From positions 682,001 through 746,000 of the forward strand of contig NZ_VCNM01000002.1 of the NCBI RefSeq assembly GCF_007671725.1: a stretch of 64,000 nucleotides of DNA, read 5' to 3'. Below, in pieces: positions 1 to 10,249 of this stretch. Position numbers and translations under genes: made by a program. The number at the start of each line of letters is the position of its first letter. Positions within the stretch are counted from its first letter, which is position 1. The DNA comes from Halorubrum depositum (lineage in GTDB: Archaea > Halobacteriota > Halobacteria > Halobacteriales > Haloferacaceae). Under the pieces are notes generated by a model. It ran no database searches and was not told the DNA's origin. It worked only from the letters and a program-made list of their open reading frames with translations.

Positions 1-146
1 AGGTCGCGCCCGCGATCGAGGAGGCGCTCGACTACGACGGTCCCGCCGTGATCGACTTCCACGTCGATCCCGAGGAGAACGTCCTGCCGATGGTGCCGAG
101 CGGCGGCGCGAACGGGAAGTTCGCCACCGCGGAGGACCAGCTATGA
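1..146 (+). CDS. ilvB: Acetolactate synthase large subunit, C-terminal end (partial)
   Basis: Only the last 47 codons are present; the reading frame enters from the left edge and stops at 144-146. The visible residues ([19 protein letters not shown]) match the end of the thiamine-pyrophosphate-binding domain of acetohydroxyacid synthase, where PEENV-PMV is a conserved block. The enzyme condenses two pyruvates, or pyruvate with 2-ketobutyrate, in the first common step of valine, leucine and isoleucine synthesis. The ATGA overlap with the next gene, the regulatory subunit, supports both the identity and translational coupling. Most of the gene lies outside the window. Confidence 0.9.
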   Translation, partial: VAPAIEEALDYDGPAVIDFHVDPEENVLPMVPSGGANGKFATAEDQL

Positions 147-862
147 GCGGCGACTCGCCCGACTCCCGACCCGCGACCGACGGCGGCTCCGCGTCCGACG
201 CCGGCGTGCCCGAGGCCGACTCGCGGCCCGCGCCGAGCGAGCAGCCCGGTCCCGAGGAGCGGGACCACCCGGAGGGGCGCCGGAACCTCGAAGGGATCCG
301 GATCGACCCCGTCCTGGAGGCCGAACACGAGTCGCGGCGCGCCGTCATCTCGGCGCTCGTGGAGGACGAGCCGGGCGTGCTCGCGCGCGTCTCCGGGCTC
401 GTCTCCCGCCGCCAGTTCAACATCGAGAGCCTCACCGTCGGCCCGACGACCGTCGACGGCCACTCGCGGATCACGATGGTCGTCGAGGAGACGGACCCCG
501 GCATCGACCAGATCGAAAAGCAGATGGCGAAGCTGAAACCCGTTATCTCCGTGGGCGAGGTGTCCGGCAACGCGGTCACCGCCGAGCTCGTCCTGCTGAA
601 GGTCGAGGCCGACGACCCCGCGGCGGTCCACGCCGTCACCGAGATGTACGACGGTCGGACGCTCGACGCGGGGCCACGGACGATCACCGTCCAGCTCACC
701 GGCGACGAGGCGCGGATCGACGACGCGCTCGACGCGTTCCGCCAGTTCGGCATTATCGAGATCGCGCGGACGGGCCAGACCGCGCTCGCGCGCGGCGACG
801 TCCCGACCGCGCCCGGAGAGAAACCCGGAACGGCCGGCGAACCGACGACGCACGACAGCTGA
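143..862 (+). CDS. ilvN: Acetolactate synthase small (regulatory) subunit
   Basis: 239 residues. An ACT domain begins near residue 65 ([19 protein letters not shown], then [13 protein letters not shown]) and is followed by the C-terminal IlvN/IlvH domain. The ACT domain normally binds valine and gives feedback inhibition of the catalytic subunit. Bacterial IlvH is about 160 residues; the extra length is an acidic, proline-rich N-terminal stretch of about 60 residues and a short tail, both probably disordered. The ATG overlaps the ilvB stop. Identity is secure; the allosteric effector is inferred from the family. Confidence 0.95.
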   Translation: MSGDSPDSRPATDGGSASDAGVPEADSRPAPSEQPGPEERDHPEGRRNLEGIRIDPVLEAEHESRRAVISALVEDEPGVLARVSGLVSRRQFNIESLTVGPTTVDGHSRITMVVEETDPGIDQIEKQMAKLKPVISVGEVSGNAVTAELVLLKVEADDPAAVHAVTEMYDGRTLDAGPRTITVQLTGDEARIDDALDAFRQFGIIEIARTGQTALARGDVPTAPGEKPGTAGEPTTHDS

Positions 863-885
863 CGCAGTTACAAACACGATACACA

Positions 886-1941
886 ATGAGCGACAACGAC
901 ATGCAGACGGTCGAATCCAACGTATACTACGACGAAGACGCGGACGGCGAAGCGATCGCCCAGAAGGTCGTGGCCGTGCTCGGCTACGGCTCCCAGGGGC
1001 ACGCGCACGCCCAGAACCTCCACGAGAGCGGGATCGACGTGATCGTCGGTCTCCGCGAGGACAGCTCCTCGCGGGCGGCCGCCGAGAGCGACGGGCTCGA
1101 GGTGGCGACGCCCGCCGCGGCCGCCGAGGCCGCCGACATCGTGAGCGTCCTCCTCCCCGACACGGTCCAGTCGGACGTGTACGAGGAGTCGATCGAGCCG
1201 AACTTAGAGCCCGGCGACACGCTCCAGTTCGCGCACGGGTTCAACATCCACTACAACCAGATCCAGCCGCCCGAGGACGTCGACGTGACGATGATCGCGC
1301 CGAAGTCGCCGGGTCACATCGTCCGCCGGAACTACGAGAACGACCAGGGGACGCCGGGGCTGCTGGCGGTGTACCAGGACGCCACGGGCGAGGCCCACGA
1401 CGAGGCGCTCGCGTACGCGGCCGCGATCGGCTGCACCCGCGCCGGCGTCGTCGAGACGAGCTTCCGGGAGGAGACCGAGACCGACCTGTTCGGCGAACAG
1501 GCCGTCCTCTGCGGCGGCATCGCCTCGCTGATCAAGCAGGGGTACGAGACGCTCGTCGAGGCGGGGTACTCCCCCGAGATGGCGTACTTCGAGTGCATGA
1601 ACGAGATGAAGCTCATCGTCGACCTGATGTACGAGGGCGGGCTCGGCGCCATGTGGGACTCCGTCTCGCACACCGCGGAGTACGGGGGGCTCACCCGGGG
1701 CGACGAGATCATCGACGACCAGGTCCGCGCGAACATGGAGGAGGTCCTCGAGGGCGTCCAGAACGGCACCTTCGCCCGCGAGTGGATCTCCGAGAACCAG
1801 GCCGGCCGGCCGGCGTACACCCAGCTCCGCAACGCGGAGAAGAACCACGAGATCGAGGCCGTCGGCGAAGAGCTTCGCGGCCTGTTCGCGTGGCAGGAGG
1901 AGGGCGAGGAGGAAGAGGAGTCGACCGAGGTGACGGCCTGA
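886..1941 (+). CDS. ilvC: Ketol-acid reductoisomerase
   Basis: 351 residues, a class I (short) enzyme plus an acidic tail. It isomerises and reduces acetolactate or acetohydroxybutyrate, the second step of branched-chain amino acid synthesis. The nucleotide-binding loop [13 protein letters not shown] lies near residues 34-46, and the following VGLRE-SSSR segment with serines fits NADPH preference. HGFNIHY and [13 protein letters not shown] are family blocks near the metal site. The glutamate-rich C-terminus (EEGEEEEE) is a halophilic addition. It follows ilvN after 23 bp and leads into the leu genes. Confidence 0.97.
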   Translation: MSDNDMQTVESNVYYDEDADGEAIAQKVVAVLGYGSQGHAHAQNLHESGIDVIVGLREDSSSRAAAESDGLEVATPAAAAEAADIVSVLLPDTVQSDVYEESIEPNLEPGDTLQFAHGFNIHYNQIQPPEDVDVTMIAPKSPGHIVRRNYENDQGTPGLLAVYQDATGEAHDEALAYAAAIGCTRAGVVETSFREETETDLFGEQAVLCGGIASLIKQGYETLVEAGYSPEMAYFECMNEMKLIVDLMYEGGLGAMWDSVSHTAEYGGLTRGDEIIDDQVRANMEEVLEGVQNGTFAREWISENQAGRPAYTQLRNAEKNHEIEAVGEELRGLFAWQEEGEEEEESTEVTA

Positions 1942-2006
1942 TGGGCGCCCGCGGCGACGCGAACGGGGCGACGGCGACCGCACCCCGCACGGGTGATCCC
2001 CGATGA
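1941..2006 (+). CDS. Candidate 21-codon ORF between ilvC and leuC
   Basis: A 21-codon frame ([21 protein letters not shown]) whose ATG shares a base with the ilvC stop and whose TGA overlaps the leuC ATG (ATGA). It has a strong Shine-Dalgarno match, GAGGTGA at 1927-1933, seven bases before the ATG. The GGTGA at 1991-1995 inside it could itself serve leuC. It may be a real micropeptide, a coupling device that carries ribosomes into leuC, or chance. No function can be read from the peptide, which contains none of the amino acids this operon makes and so does not look like an attenuator leader. Confidence 0.4.
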   Translation: MGARGDANGATATAPRTGDPR

Positions 2007-3424
2007 GCGAGGGGACCCTGTACGACAAGGTGTGGGACCGCCACAAGGTGACGGAGCTGCCGACCGGACAGGACCAGCTGTTCGTCGGGCTCCACCTCGT
2101 CCACGAGGTCACCAGCCCGCAGGCGTTCGGGATGCTGAAAGAGCGCGGGAAGGAGGTCGCGTTCCCGGAGCGCACGCACGCGACGGTCGACCACATCGTG
2201 CCGACCGGCAACCGCGACCGACCGTTCAAAGACGAGGCGGCCGAGACCATGATGTCGGAGCTCGAGGAGAACCTCCGCGGGTCCGGCATCGACTTCTCGG
2301 ACCCCGACTCGGGGAACCAGGGGATCGTCCACGTCATCGGACCGGAGCAGGGGCTCACCCAGCCCGGCATGACGATCGTCTGCGGCGACTCACACACCTC
2401 GACGCACGGCGCGTTCGGCGCGCTGGCGTTCGGCATCGGCACCTCGCAGATTCGCGACGTGCTGGCGACGGGCTGCGTCGCCATGGAGAAACAGAAGGTC
2501 CGCCGGATCGAGGTCACCGGCGAGCTCGGCGAGGGCGTCACCGCGAAGGACATTATCCTGACGATCATCGGGAAGCTCGGGACCGACGGCGGCGTCGGCC
2601 ACGTCTACGAGTACGGCGGCGAGGCCATCGAGAGTCTCGGCATGGAGGGACGGATGTCCATCTGTAACATGTCCATCGAGGGCGGCGCCCGCGCGGGGTA
2701 CGTCAACCCCGACGAGACCACCTACGAGTGGCTCCGGGAGACGGACGCGTTCAAAGACGATCCGGAGAAGTTCGAGCGGCTGAAGCCCTACTGGGAGTCG
2801 ATCCGGACCGACGACGACGCCGAGTACGACGACGTCGTCACCATCGACGGGTCGGCGATCGAGCCGACCGTGACGTGGGGGACCACGCCCGGACAGACCG
2901 CGGGCATCACCGAGCCGATCCCCGACCCGGACGACCTCCCCGAGGAGGACCGCGACACCGCCCGCCGCGCCCAAAAGCACATGCGCGTCGAGCCGGGCGA
3001 CACGATGGAGGGGTACGAGATCGACGTGGCGTTCCTCGGATCGTGTACGAACGCGCGCCTGAAGGACCTCCGCGAGGCCGCGGCGTTCGTCGAGGGCCGC
3101 GAGGTCGACGACGACGTGCGCGCGATGGTCGTGCCCGGCAGTCAGCGCGTCCGCGACGCCGCCGAGGCGGAGGGGTTAGACGAGATCTTCACCGAGGCTG
3201 GCTTCGACTGGCGCGAGCCCGGCTGCTCGATGTGTCTCGGCATGAACGACGATCAGCTGGTGGGCGACGAGGCGAGCGCGTCCTCCTCGAACCGGAACTT
3301 CGTCGGCCGACAGGGGTCGAAAGAGGGCCGGACCGTGCTGATGAGTCCGATCATGGTCGCGGCCGCGGCGGTGACCGGCGTGGTCACCGACGTCCGCGAG
3401 ATGGAGGAGGTGGCGACCGTATGA
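2003..3424 (+). CDS. leuC: 3-isopropylmalate dehydratase large subunit
   Basis: 473 residues, close to the roughly 466 of bacterial LeuC. It is an aconitase-superfamily hydro-lyase that isomerises 2- to 3-isopropylmalate with LeuD in leucine synthesis. The early block [19 protein letters not shown] carries catalytic His/Asp residues. Cluster-binding cysteines are visible in LGSCTNARL and in [11 protein letters not shown], the expected spacing for the [4Fe-4S] ligands. It is coupled by ATGA overlaps to the preceding 21-codon ORF and to leuD. The full-length bacterial-type form, rather than the shorter archaeal isopropylmalate isomerase, is typical of haloarchaea. Confidence 0.97.
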   Translation: MSEGTLYDKVWDRHKVTELPTGQDQLFVGLHLVHEVTSPQAFGMLKERGKEVAFPERTHATVDHIVPTGNRDRPFKDEAAETMMSELEENLRGSGIDFSDPDSGNQGIVHVIGPEQGLTQPGMTIVCGDSHTSTHGAFGALAFGIGTSQIRDVLATGCVAMEKQKVRRIEVTGELGEGVTAKDIILTIIGKLGTDGGVGHVYEYGGEAIESLGMEGRMSICNMSIEGGARAGYVNPDETTYEWLRETDAFKDDPEKFERLKPYWESIRTDDDAEYDDVVTIDGSAIEPTVTWGTTPGQTAGITEPIPDPDDLPEEDRDTARRAQKHMRVEPGDTMEGYEIDVAFLGSCTNARLKDLREAAAFVEGREVDDDVRAMVVPGSQRVRDAAEAEGLDEIFTEAGFDWREPGCSMCLGMNDDQLVGDEASASSSNRNFVGRQGSKEGRTVLMSPIMVAAAAVTGVVTDVREMEEVATV

Positions 3425-4073
3425 GCTCCCCCGAGTTCAGCGACGGCGAGGCGCCGGCGGAGAAGGTCACCGAGGTCAAGGGGACGGGGATCCCCGTCCG
3501 CGGGAACGACGTCGACACCGACCAGATCATCCCGGCGCGGTTCCTGAAGGTCGTCACCTTCGACGGGCTGGGGCAGTTCGCCTTCTTCGACCAGCGGTTC
3601 GACGACGACGACAACGAGAAAGAGCACCCCTTTAACGAGGAGAAGTACCAGGGCGCGAACGTCTTAGTGGTCAACGCCAACTTCGGCTGCGGCTCCTCGC
3701 GCGAGCACGCGCCGCAGGCGCTGATGCGCTGGGGGATCGACGCCGTCGTCGGCGAGTCGTTCGCGGAGATCTTCGCGGGCAACTGCCTCGCGCTCGGCAT
3801 CCCGACGGTCACCGCCGACCAGGAGTCGATCGAGGCGCTCCAGGACTACGTCGAGGCGAACCCCGACGCGGAGGTCGACATCGACGTGGCCGCGGAGACG
3901 ATCACGTACGACGACACCGTGATCGACGCGACGGTCCACGACGCCCAGCGGAAGGCCCTCGTCGAGGGCGTCTGGGACACCACGGCGCTGATGGGCGCGA
4001 ACGCGGGCGCGGTCCGCGAGACCGCCCGGTCGCTCCCCTACGTTCCGGAAGCGGACATTCCGGGGGACGAGGC

Positions 4074-4077
<4 letters not shown>
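3421..4077 (+). CDS. leuD: 3-isopropylmalate dehydratase small subunit
   Basis: 218 residues, starting at the ATG that overlaps the leuC stop. It forms the swivelling aconitase C-terminal domain that completes the LeuCD active site. Diagnostic blocks are [14 protein letters not shown] near the N-terminus and [12 protein letters not shown] in the middle, which binds substrate carboxylates. The length fits bacterial-type LeuD (about 200), longer than the 165-residue archaeal form. Its stop overlaps the GTG of leuB, so the three leu genes are translationally linked. Confidence 0.96.
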
Positions 4078-5072
<995 letters not shown>

Positions 5073-5166
5073 TCCTGGGAGACGTAGCCCTCCGCGAGAC
5101 ACGCTCTCGCACGGCGACCGCGGGCGAACCACAAGAAAGGAAACCCTGCGGCCCGTCCGTGCGGCT

Positions 5167-5538
5167 ATGAGCAACTACGAAGTCGCGATGGAAGCCGCCT
5201 GGTTGGTCCGTGACGTCGAGGAGACCGACGACGCCATCGGCGTCGCGGTCAGCGAAGCCGGAAAGCGACTCAACGAGACGGACAAGCAGTACGTCGAGGT
5301 CGAACCCGGCGTCACCGGCTGTCCGGCCTGCGGCGAGCCGTTCGACGCCGCGTTCCTCGCCGCGAACACGGCCCTCGTCGGGCTCCTCCTCGAGATCGAC
5401 ATCTTCAACGCCGACAGCGAGGAGCACGCGGAGCGGATCGCGAAGAGCGAGGTCGGCGGCGCGCTGCGCGACGTTCCCCTGGAAGTCATCGAGATCATCG
5501 AGACGGAGGGCGACGAGGACGACGACGGCGACGAGTAA
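5167..5538 (+). CDS. UPF0212 / DUF555 family protein
   Basis: 123 residues, beginning SNYEVAMEAAWLVRDVE and containing a CPACG zinc-ribbon-like pair (about residues 51-55). The N-terminal block and the ALVGLLLEIDIFNA segment match the archaeal UPF0212 family, whose function is not established. A glutamate/aspartate-rich tail ends the protein. It stands alone between leuB and an HTH-CBS regulator, with no clear operon partner. The single visible CxxC would be only half of a zinc site. Confidence 0.85.
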   Translation: MSNYEVAMEAAWLVRDVEETDDAIGVAVSEAGKRLNETDKQYVEVEPGVTGCPACGEPFDAAFLAANTALVGLLLEIDIFNADSEEHAERIAKSEVGGALRDVPLEVIEIIETEGDEDDDGDE

Positions 5539-5626
5539 CGCCCCGCGACGAGGGGCGAGCGCCTCGGGGCCGATCGGCGCGTGCGCGACCGCCCCCGCGA
5601 TATCGGTCGCCGCCGAAAGCTTTTCT

Positions 5627-5643
5627 AATAACCCGGAGTTATT
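5627..5643 (+). promoter_or_regulatory. Inverted repeat ahead of HTH-CBS gene (candidate operator)
   Basis: AATAAC-CCGGA-GTTATT is a perfect 6 bp inverted repeat with a 5 bp spacer, ending 6 bp before the ATG of the regulator gene and overlapping an AT-rich TTCTAATAA stretch at 5623-5631 that could serve as the promoter. The position fits autoregulation by the downstream DNA-binding protein, but that is inference. Confidence 0.45.
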
Positions 5644-5649
5644 TGGCGC

Positions 5650-6189
5650 ATGGAACTCCCGACGCCACAGGACCTCCGCGAGCGGCGGACGACGCTGGAG
5701 CTGACCCAGAGCGAGCTGGCGGACGCCGCGGACGTCTCCCAGCCCCTGATCGCCCGGATCGAGGGCGGCGACGTCGACCCGCGGCTCTCGACGCTCCGGC
5801 GGATCGTCAACGCGCTCCAGGAGGCGGAGGGCGAGGTCGTGCGCGCGAGCGACCTGATGAACGAGACGGTGATCAGCGTCGCGCCCGACGACGCGGTGCG
5901 CGAGGCGGTCGACCTGATGGAGGAGGAGGCGTACTCGCAGCTCCCGGTCCTCCAGAACGGGGTGCCCGTCGGCTCGATCAGTCAGGGCGACGTGGTCCAC
6001 GCGGGAGAAAACGTCGGCGACCACCCCGTCAGCGAGGTGATGAGCGAGTCGTTCCCCACGGTCGCGCCGAGCGCGACCGTCGACGAGGTCCGGAACCTGC
6101 TCGACCACTACAAGGCCGTGATGGTCACCGACGGCGGGGAGACGGTCGGGATCATCACCGAGGCGGACATCGCCGCGCACCTCTCGTAG
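5650..6189 (+). CDS. HTH (XRE-type) transcriptional regulator with paired CBS domains
   Basis: 179 residues. Residues 1-60 form a Cro/CI-type helix-turn-helix (LTQSELADAADVSQPLIARIEGG). Residues about 70-179 hold two CBS motifs, seen as VSVAPDD-VREAVDLM, PVLQNGVPVGSI, TVAPSATVDEV and VGIITEADIAAHL. Paired CBS domains usually bind adenosyl nucleotides or related ligands, so the protein probably couples nucleotide or energy status to transcription. This HTH-CBS architecture is common in archaea; the targets are unknown. An inverted repeat directly upstream suggests it controls itself. Confidence 0.88.
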   Translation: MELPTPQDLRERRTTLELTQSELADAADVSQPLIARIEGGDVDPRLSTLRRIVNALQEAEGEVVRASDLMNETVISVAPDDAVREAVDLMEEEAYSQLPVLQNGVPVGSISQGDVVHAGENVGDHPVSEVMSESFPTVAPSATVDEVRNLLDHYKAVMVTDGGETVGIITEADIAAHLS

Positions 6190-6193
6190 CGGG

Positions 6194-6418
6194 CTACTCC
6201 CGCCGCCGCGTCTCGTCAGTTTCCGCCTCGCTCCGCTCCGCCTCGCGCCGCTCCGAGAGGCGCTCCCATATCTCCGTACAGCCCGCGCCGTCCTCGACGT
6301 CGGCGAGGTGACCCGAGTCGTCGGCGTCGTGCTCCTCGGCCTCCTCACCGCCGAGTTCCCCGCTCGCGTCGCCGGCCTCGGCGACGTCCGTCTCGGCCGA
6401 CTCGGATCGGTCCGTCAT
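6194..6418 (-). CDS. Small acidic haloarchaeal protein, function unknown
   Basis: 74 residues, extremely acidic in the first 40, followed by a better-structured segment GHLADVEDGAGCTEIWERLSERRE. The single Cys-Thr-Glu-Ile-Trp block stands out from the low-complexity background and looks conserved rather than random. It lies convergent to the HTH-CBS gene, only 4 bp from its end, and downstream of purM on the same strand. No domain is recognised. It is called a gene because of its amino-acid bias and ordered core. Confidence 0.6.
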   Translation of the reverse strand: MTDRSESAETDVAEAGDASGELGGEEAEEHDADDSGHLADVEDGAGCTEIWERLSERREAERSEAETDETRRRE

Positions 6419-6517
6419 CGATCGGGGCTACGCGCCCCTCGATCAAAAGGTGGCGTTCGCGAGTAAATCGGGCCGGTGTTCCGGTTTTCCGGCAATAATT
6501 ACTTTTGTGTCGCGCGC

Positions 6518-7576
6518 CTACAGCTCCAGTCCGCGGATCGAGACGGTTCCCGCCTCGGCGTCGTCGCCGTCGCCTGCCGCCGTCGGGTCGGCCTCCTCCA
6601 CCCGCCCGATCACGCGCCCGCCGGTCTCGGCCGCCAGCGACTCGGCCGACTCGGGATCGAGCGCGGCCACGAAGCCGGTGCCCATGTTGAACGTGCGGTA
6701 CATCTCCTCGTCGGGGACGTTCCCCTCGGCCTGCACGAACTCGAAGACGGGCTGGGGGTCGAACGCGTCGTCGACGACGTACCGGTGGTCGCCGAGCCGC
6801 GTCAGGTTCGTCCAGCCGCCGCCGGTGACGTGGGCCGCGCCGCGCACCCCGCGCTCGCGCATGGGATCGAGCAGGTCGGTGTAGATCCGGGTCGGCTCCA
6901 GGAGGGCGTCGCCGACCGTCTCGTACCCCTCGAACGGGCAGGGGTCCGCGTACGCGTGGTCTCGGGTGGCCGCCTCGCGGGCGAGCGTGAGCCCGTTCGA
7001 GTGGATCCCCGAGGAGCGCCAGCCGACCAGCGCGTCGCCCGGTTCGGCCGCGCCGTCGAAGACGGCGTCTTTGGCGGCGAGGCCGGCGCAGGTGCCCGCC
7101 AGATCGAGCCCGTTGATGACGTCCGGCATCACCGCCGTCTCGCCGCCGACGAGCTCCATGTCGGCGAGCTCGGCGCCGCGGGCGAGCCCGTCGCCGACCT
7201 GTTCGGCGAACCGCTCGTCGGGCTCGTCGACCGCGAGGTAGTCGACGAAGGCGACGGGGCGGACCCCGGCGGCGACGAGGTCGTTGACGTTCATCGCGAT
7301 GCAGTCGATGCCGACCGTCGAGTAGTCGCCGAGCGCCTCTGCGACGAGCAGTTTCGTCCCGACGCCGTCGGTCGCGAGCGCGAGGTACCGGTCGCCGATG
7401 TCGAGGAGGCCGGCGTAGTCGCCCTCGGCCTCGCCGACCGCGCCGATCAGCGCCGCGGTCGCCGCCTCGCTCGCGTCGATGTCGACGCCCGCGTCGGCGT
7501 AGGTGAGTTCGTCGCCGCCCTCGCTCGCCGCTCCATCGTCGCTCTCCCCCGTCTCGCCGCCGTCGCCCTCGGTCAT
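6518..7576 (-). CDS. purM: Phosphoribosylformylglycinamidine cyclo-ligase (AIR synthetase)
   Basis: 352 residues when started at the ATG giving MTEGDGGETG; a nine-codon extension is possible but adds nothing family-like. It closes the imidazole ring to aminoimidazole ribonucleotide in purine synthesis. The block LTYADAGVDIDASEAA is the canonical PurM N-terminus. Further blocks are ATDGVGTKLLVAE, MNVNDLVAAGVRPVAFVDY and VGGETAVMPD, and the C-terminal domain has HVTGGGWTNLTRL. It stands alone on its strand here, with no other pur gene in the window. Confidence 0.96.
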   Translation of the reverse strand: MTEGDGGETGESDDGAASEGGDELTYADAGVDIDASEAATAALIGAVGEAEGDYAGLLDIGDRYLALATDGVGTKLLVAEALGDYSTVGIDCIAMNVNDLVAAGVRPVAFVDYLAVDEPDERFAEQVGDGLARGAELADMELVGGETAVMPDVINGLDLAGTCAGLAAKDAVFDGAAEPGDALVGWRSSGIHSNGLTLAREAATRDHAYADPCPFEGYETVGDALLEPTRIYTDLLDPMRERGVRGAAHVTGGGWTNLTRLGDHRYVVDDAFDPQPVFEFVQAEGNVPDEEMYRTFNMGTGFVAALDPESAESLAAETGGRVIGRVEEADPTAAGDGDDAEAGTVSIRGLEL

Positions 7577-7649
7577 GTGTGTCGAGGGACGCCCGCGGAG
7601 CAAAAGCGCACCGTTCCCGCCGGGCGGTCGAGGGCGGACCGACGGCGAC

Positions 7650-8354
7650 TCAGAACGGCCCGCCGAAGCCGAGCCCGCCCACGAAGACGAGCCCGACCGT
7701 GAGAACCACGGAGACGACGAAGAAGCCGGCCCACGCCGCCTTGCTCCAGTCGAACACGGTCTTCCCGTCGAGCGGGCCGTACGGGATCAGGTTGAAGGCG
7801 GCGAGGAAGACGTTGATCGCGATCCCGCGGGAGCCGATCAGGGTGATCACGGGGCTACCGACGACCGGACCGAGCAGGAGCGCCGGGAGGAAGACGACGG
7901 TGAGAAGCAGGTTGACGACCGGCCCGGCGAGCGCGATGTGGCCGTGTTCCCGCGGGGTCAGCCGACCGCGGTGATGGACCGCGCCGGGCGCGGCGAAGAT
8001 GAAGCCGAGCAGCGAGCTCATCACGGCCAGGAACAGCATGCTGTTGTCGGCCCGGAACTCGGCCACCTGGTCGTACCGGACCGCGACGACCTTGTGCGCG
8101 ATCTCGTGGAGGAGGAACGCCACCCCGGCGGTGAGCAGGCCGACGAGCAGCGGCGGGATCACCCCCGCCGCGAGCAGCCGGTCGAAGCCGGCGGTGCCGT
8201 TGACGAAGAAGAACGTGAACGCGACGCCGAGCGCGAGCCACGCCACGAGCAGGTCGCGCAGCTCCGTGCCGCTGAAGTAGAGGCCGGCGATCCGGCGCCC
8301 TTTGAACGCCGAGCTCACGCTCGTCCCCCGCGCGTGTGTCGGGTCACGCGCCAC
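7650..8354 (-). CDS. Site-2-protease-like membrane metalloprotease (M50 type)
   Basis: About 234 residues, with several hydrophobic segments. The zinc motif HEIAH sits in the third segment, and NLIPYGPLDGKTVFDW near the C-terminus supplies the third ligand aspartate in the usual N-P-DG arrangement. Such proteases cut within membrane-spanning segments. The GTG used here overlaps the stop of the upstream TraB-family gene; a second GTG at 8318 would give a protein 12 residues shorter. The tight overlap suggests a functional pair with TraB. The substrate is unknown. Confidence 0.85.
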   Translation of the reverse strand: MARDPTHARGTSVSSAFKGRRIAGLYFSGTELRDLLVAWLALGVAFTFFFVNGTAGFDRLLAAGVIPPLLVGLLTAGVAFLLHEIAHKVVAVRYDQVAEFRADNSMLFLAVMSSLLGFIFAAPGAVHHRGRLTPREHGHIALAGPVVNLLLTVVFLPALLLGPVVGSPVITLIGSRGIAINVFLAAFNLIPYGPLDGKTVFDWSKAAWAGFFVVSVVLTVGLVFVGGLGFGGPF

Positions 8355-10140
8355 CCCCGCCCGTGAGGGCGTTCCGGATCAGCTCCGCGCCGGCGTACGC
8401 GCCGTCGATCAGGAGCCGCCCCACCTCGTCGACGCCGCCGACTTCGGCGCCGAACATCGCCGGGATCACGTAGACGGCGAACAGGAAGCTCGCGACGATG
8501 CTGCCGACGTTCGTCATCGCGACGACGACGATGAGCTTGAACAGGGGGACGTCGAGCATCCGGGAGACCAGCGCGGAGGGCGACAGCGTCTCGTCCGAGA
8601 GCAGCTCGTTGAGCGTGCCGATGTCGCCGACGTTCACGGTGATGTGTCGGAGCTCGACGTAGCCGGTGAACCAGCCGGGCGCGAGCACCGGGTTGATCGA
8701 GGTCATCCACGCGACGGCGCCGCCGACGCCCGCGGAGGTCCACCGCGCGCCGGCGACCTTCGCGAACGCGAACGCGAAGACCCCGTTGATGAGGAACCAC
8801 GCGCCGAACACCCGGAGCAGGAACGCGTTCTCGACGCCCGCCAGCGCGAGCAGGACGAAGAATCCGACGAAGCCGACGGTGATCGCGTAGCCGATCGCCT
8901 TCTTCCACGGCAGCCCGCCGCCGCCCCGCTCGCGGCCGACGAGGCTCTCCATGGGGGGAAGCGTCTCGGGGGCGGCGAGGTACCCCTCGATCCCCTCGCG
9001 GTGGCCCGCGCCGACGACGGCGACGACGTCCCTGCCGGCCTCTCGGAGTGCGACGAGGCGGTGGGCGATGAACGCGTCCCGCTCGTCGATGAGCGCCTCG
9101 GCGCCGCCCGGCGAGAACTGGCGGAACTCCTCCATCATCATCGTCACCACGTCGGTGTCGGTGAGCTCCTCGACGCCGAGCTCCTCGATGCCGCCGTGCT
9201 CCGGCTCTCCCCCGCCGTCGACCAGTCCGAGCAGCGCCGCCACGACGACGCCGAGCGTCAGACCGAGCGAGATCCCGAGGCCGAGACTGCCGATCGCCGT
9301 CACGGCGAAGCCGCCGAGGTACGTCGAGACGAGCCCGTTCGCGACGCCGGAGGCCGCCGCGGCGACCCCGGCGGCGACGCCGAGCCCGCTCGCCGCGTAG
9401 AGCCGGCCGTCCGGCGAGAGCGCGAGCTTCCCGACCTGATCGACGGCGATCCCGACCGCGACGGCGACCAACACGCCGCCGGTCACGCTGGTCAGCAGGG
9501 CGGTGGTCACGCCGAAGGCCCCGCCGAACAGGCCGATCGCCGGCCCCGCGAGGATCCCGACGAACAGCCCCGCGAGCACGCCGACGACCCGCGAGTCGGT
9601 GACGCCGAACGCGAGCCCGCCGACCATCCGGAGCTTCTCCGTGACCGTCATCCGTGCCCAGAAGCGCTGGATCGTCGTCTGGATGTCCCGGTCGACGAGG
9701 GCGACGTCGATCCCGAGCCCCTCGGCGACGTCGATGGCCGCGCGCATGTCCGCGCCCGGCTCGATGTCGAAGCGCTCGCCGAGCTGGGTCTGGACGTACG
9801 ACAGCATCCAGTACGCGAGGAACTGGAAGACGGTGTTCCCGCGCAGGAGGTCGCTCGCGTCGAGGTCGTCGGGGGTCTCGCCCTGCAGCTGGCGGTATCG
9901 GCCCTCGTCGAGCTCGACGGCGACGACATCGGGGCGCTCGCGCTCGATCGCCTCCTCGACCTCGTCGACCGAGCGCTCGGAGACGTGCGCGGTGCCGACG
10001 ACGGTCACGGAGCCGGGCGCGTCCCCGTCGCCGTCGCTCCCGGCGGATCCGACGCCCTCGTCGGGGTCCGACGTCGCCGCGGGGTCGCTCGCCGTCGGGG
10101 GCGCGGACGCGCCGTCGGAGCCCCCTGGCGTCTCTGTCAT
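8344..10140 (-). CDS. TraB/PrgY family membrane protein
   Basis: 598 residues from the MTETPGGSDG start. After a 50-residue acidic leader comes the TraB domain: VTVVGTAHVSERSVDEV, then RPDVVAVELDEGRY, the conserved GTAH and E residues that resemble metal ligands of the TIKI/TraB metalloprotease-like fold. The C-terminal half has about eight hydrophobic segments rich in Gly and Ala. Enterococcal PrgY limits peptide pheromone activity; archaeal homologues are uncharacterised. It overlaps the downstream M50 protease gene, hinting at shared work on membrane or secreted peptides. Family call firm, function open. Confidence 0.85.
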   Translation of the reverse strand: MTETPGGSDGASAPPTASDPAATSDPDEGVGSAGSDGDGDAPGSVTVVGTAHVSERSVDEVEEAIERERPDVVAVELDEGRYRQLQGETPDDLDASDLLRGNTVFQFLAYWMLSYVQTQLGERFDIEPGADMRAAIDVAEGLGIDVALVDRDIQTTIQRFWARMTVTEKLRMVGGLAFGVTDSRVVGVLAGLFVGILAGPAIGLFGGAFGVTTALLTSVTGGVLVAVAVGIAVDQVGKLALSPDGRLYAASGLGVAAGVAAAASGVANGLVSTYLGGFAVTAIGSLGLGISLGLTLGVVVAALLGLVDGGGEPEHGGIEELGVEELTDTDVVTMMMEEFRQFSPGGAEALIDERDAFIAHRLVALREAGRDVVAVVGAGHREGIEGYLAAPETLPPMESLVGRERGGGGLPWKKAIGYAITVGFVGFFVLLALAGVENAFLLRVFGAWFLINGVFAFAFAKVAGARWTSAGVGGAVAWMTSINPVLAPGWFTGYVELRHITVNVGDIGTLNELLSDETLSPSALVSRMLDVPLFKLIVVVAMTNVGSIVASFLFAVYVIPAMFGAEVGGVDEVGRLLIDGAYAGAELIRNALTGGGGA

Positions 10141-10214
10141 TGCCGGGACGTACCCCCTCGCCGCGTTTAGGGTTTGTGAGTCGATATCGGGCCGACGAGG
10201 TCGTAATCGATCCA

Positions 10215-10224
10215 ACAAATTTGT
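10215..10224 (+). promoter_or_regulatory. 10 bp palindrome at promoter of membrane-tethered regulator
   Basis: ACAAATTTGT is a perfect palindrome centred about 30 bp before the ATG at 10250, so it coincides with the expected TATA position of a leaderless transcript. It lies in the 109 bp divergent spacer shared with the TraB-family gene. A role as operator for the HTH protein encoded next to it is plausible but untested. Confidence 0.4.
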
Positions 10225-10249
10225 ATCCTCACGGCGCGGAGAGGCGATC

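Noticed and set aside
6419-6450. A hairpin-like GATCGGGG / CCCCTCGATC near the small acidic ORF, considered as a terminator
   Set aside because: It is imperfect, lies at the gene's start side, and lacks a T-run, so neither terminator nor operator could be supported.
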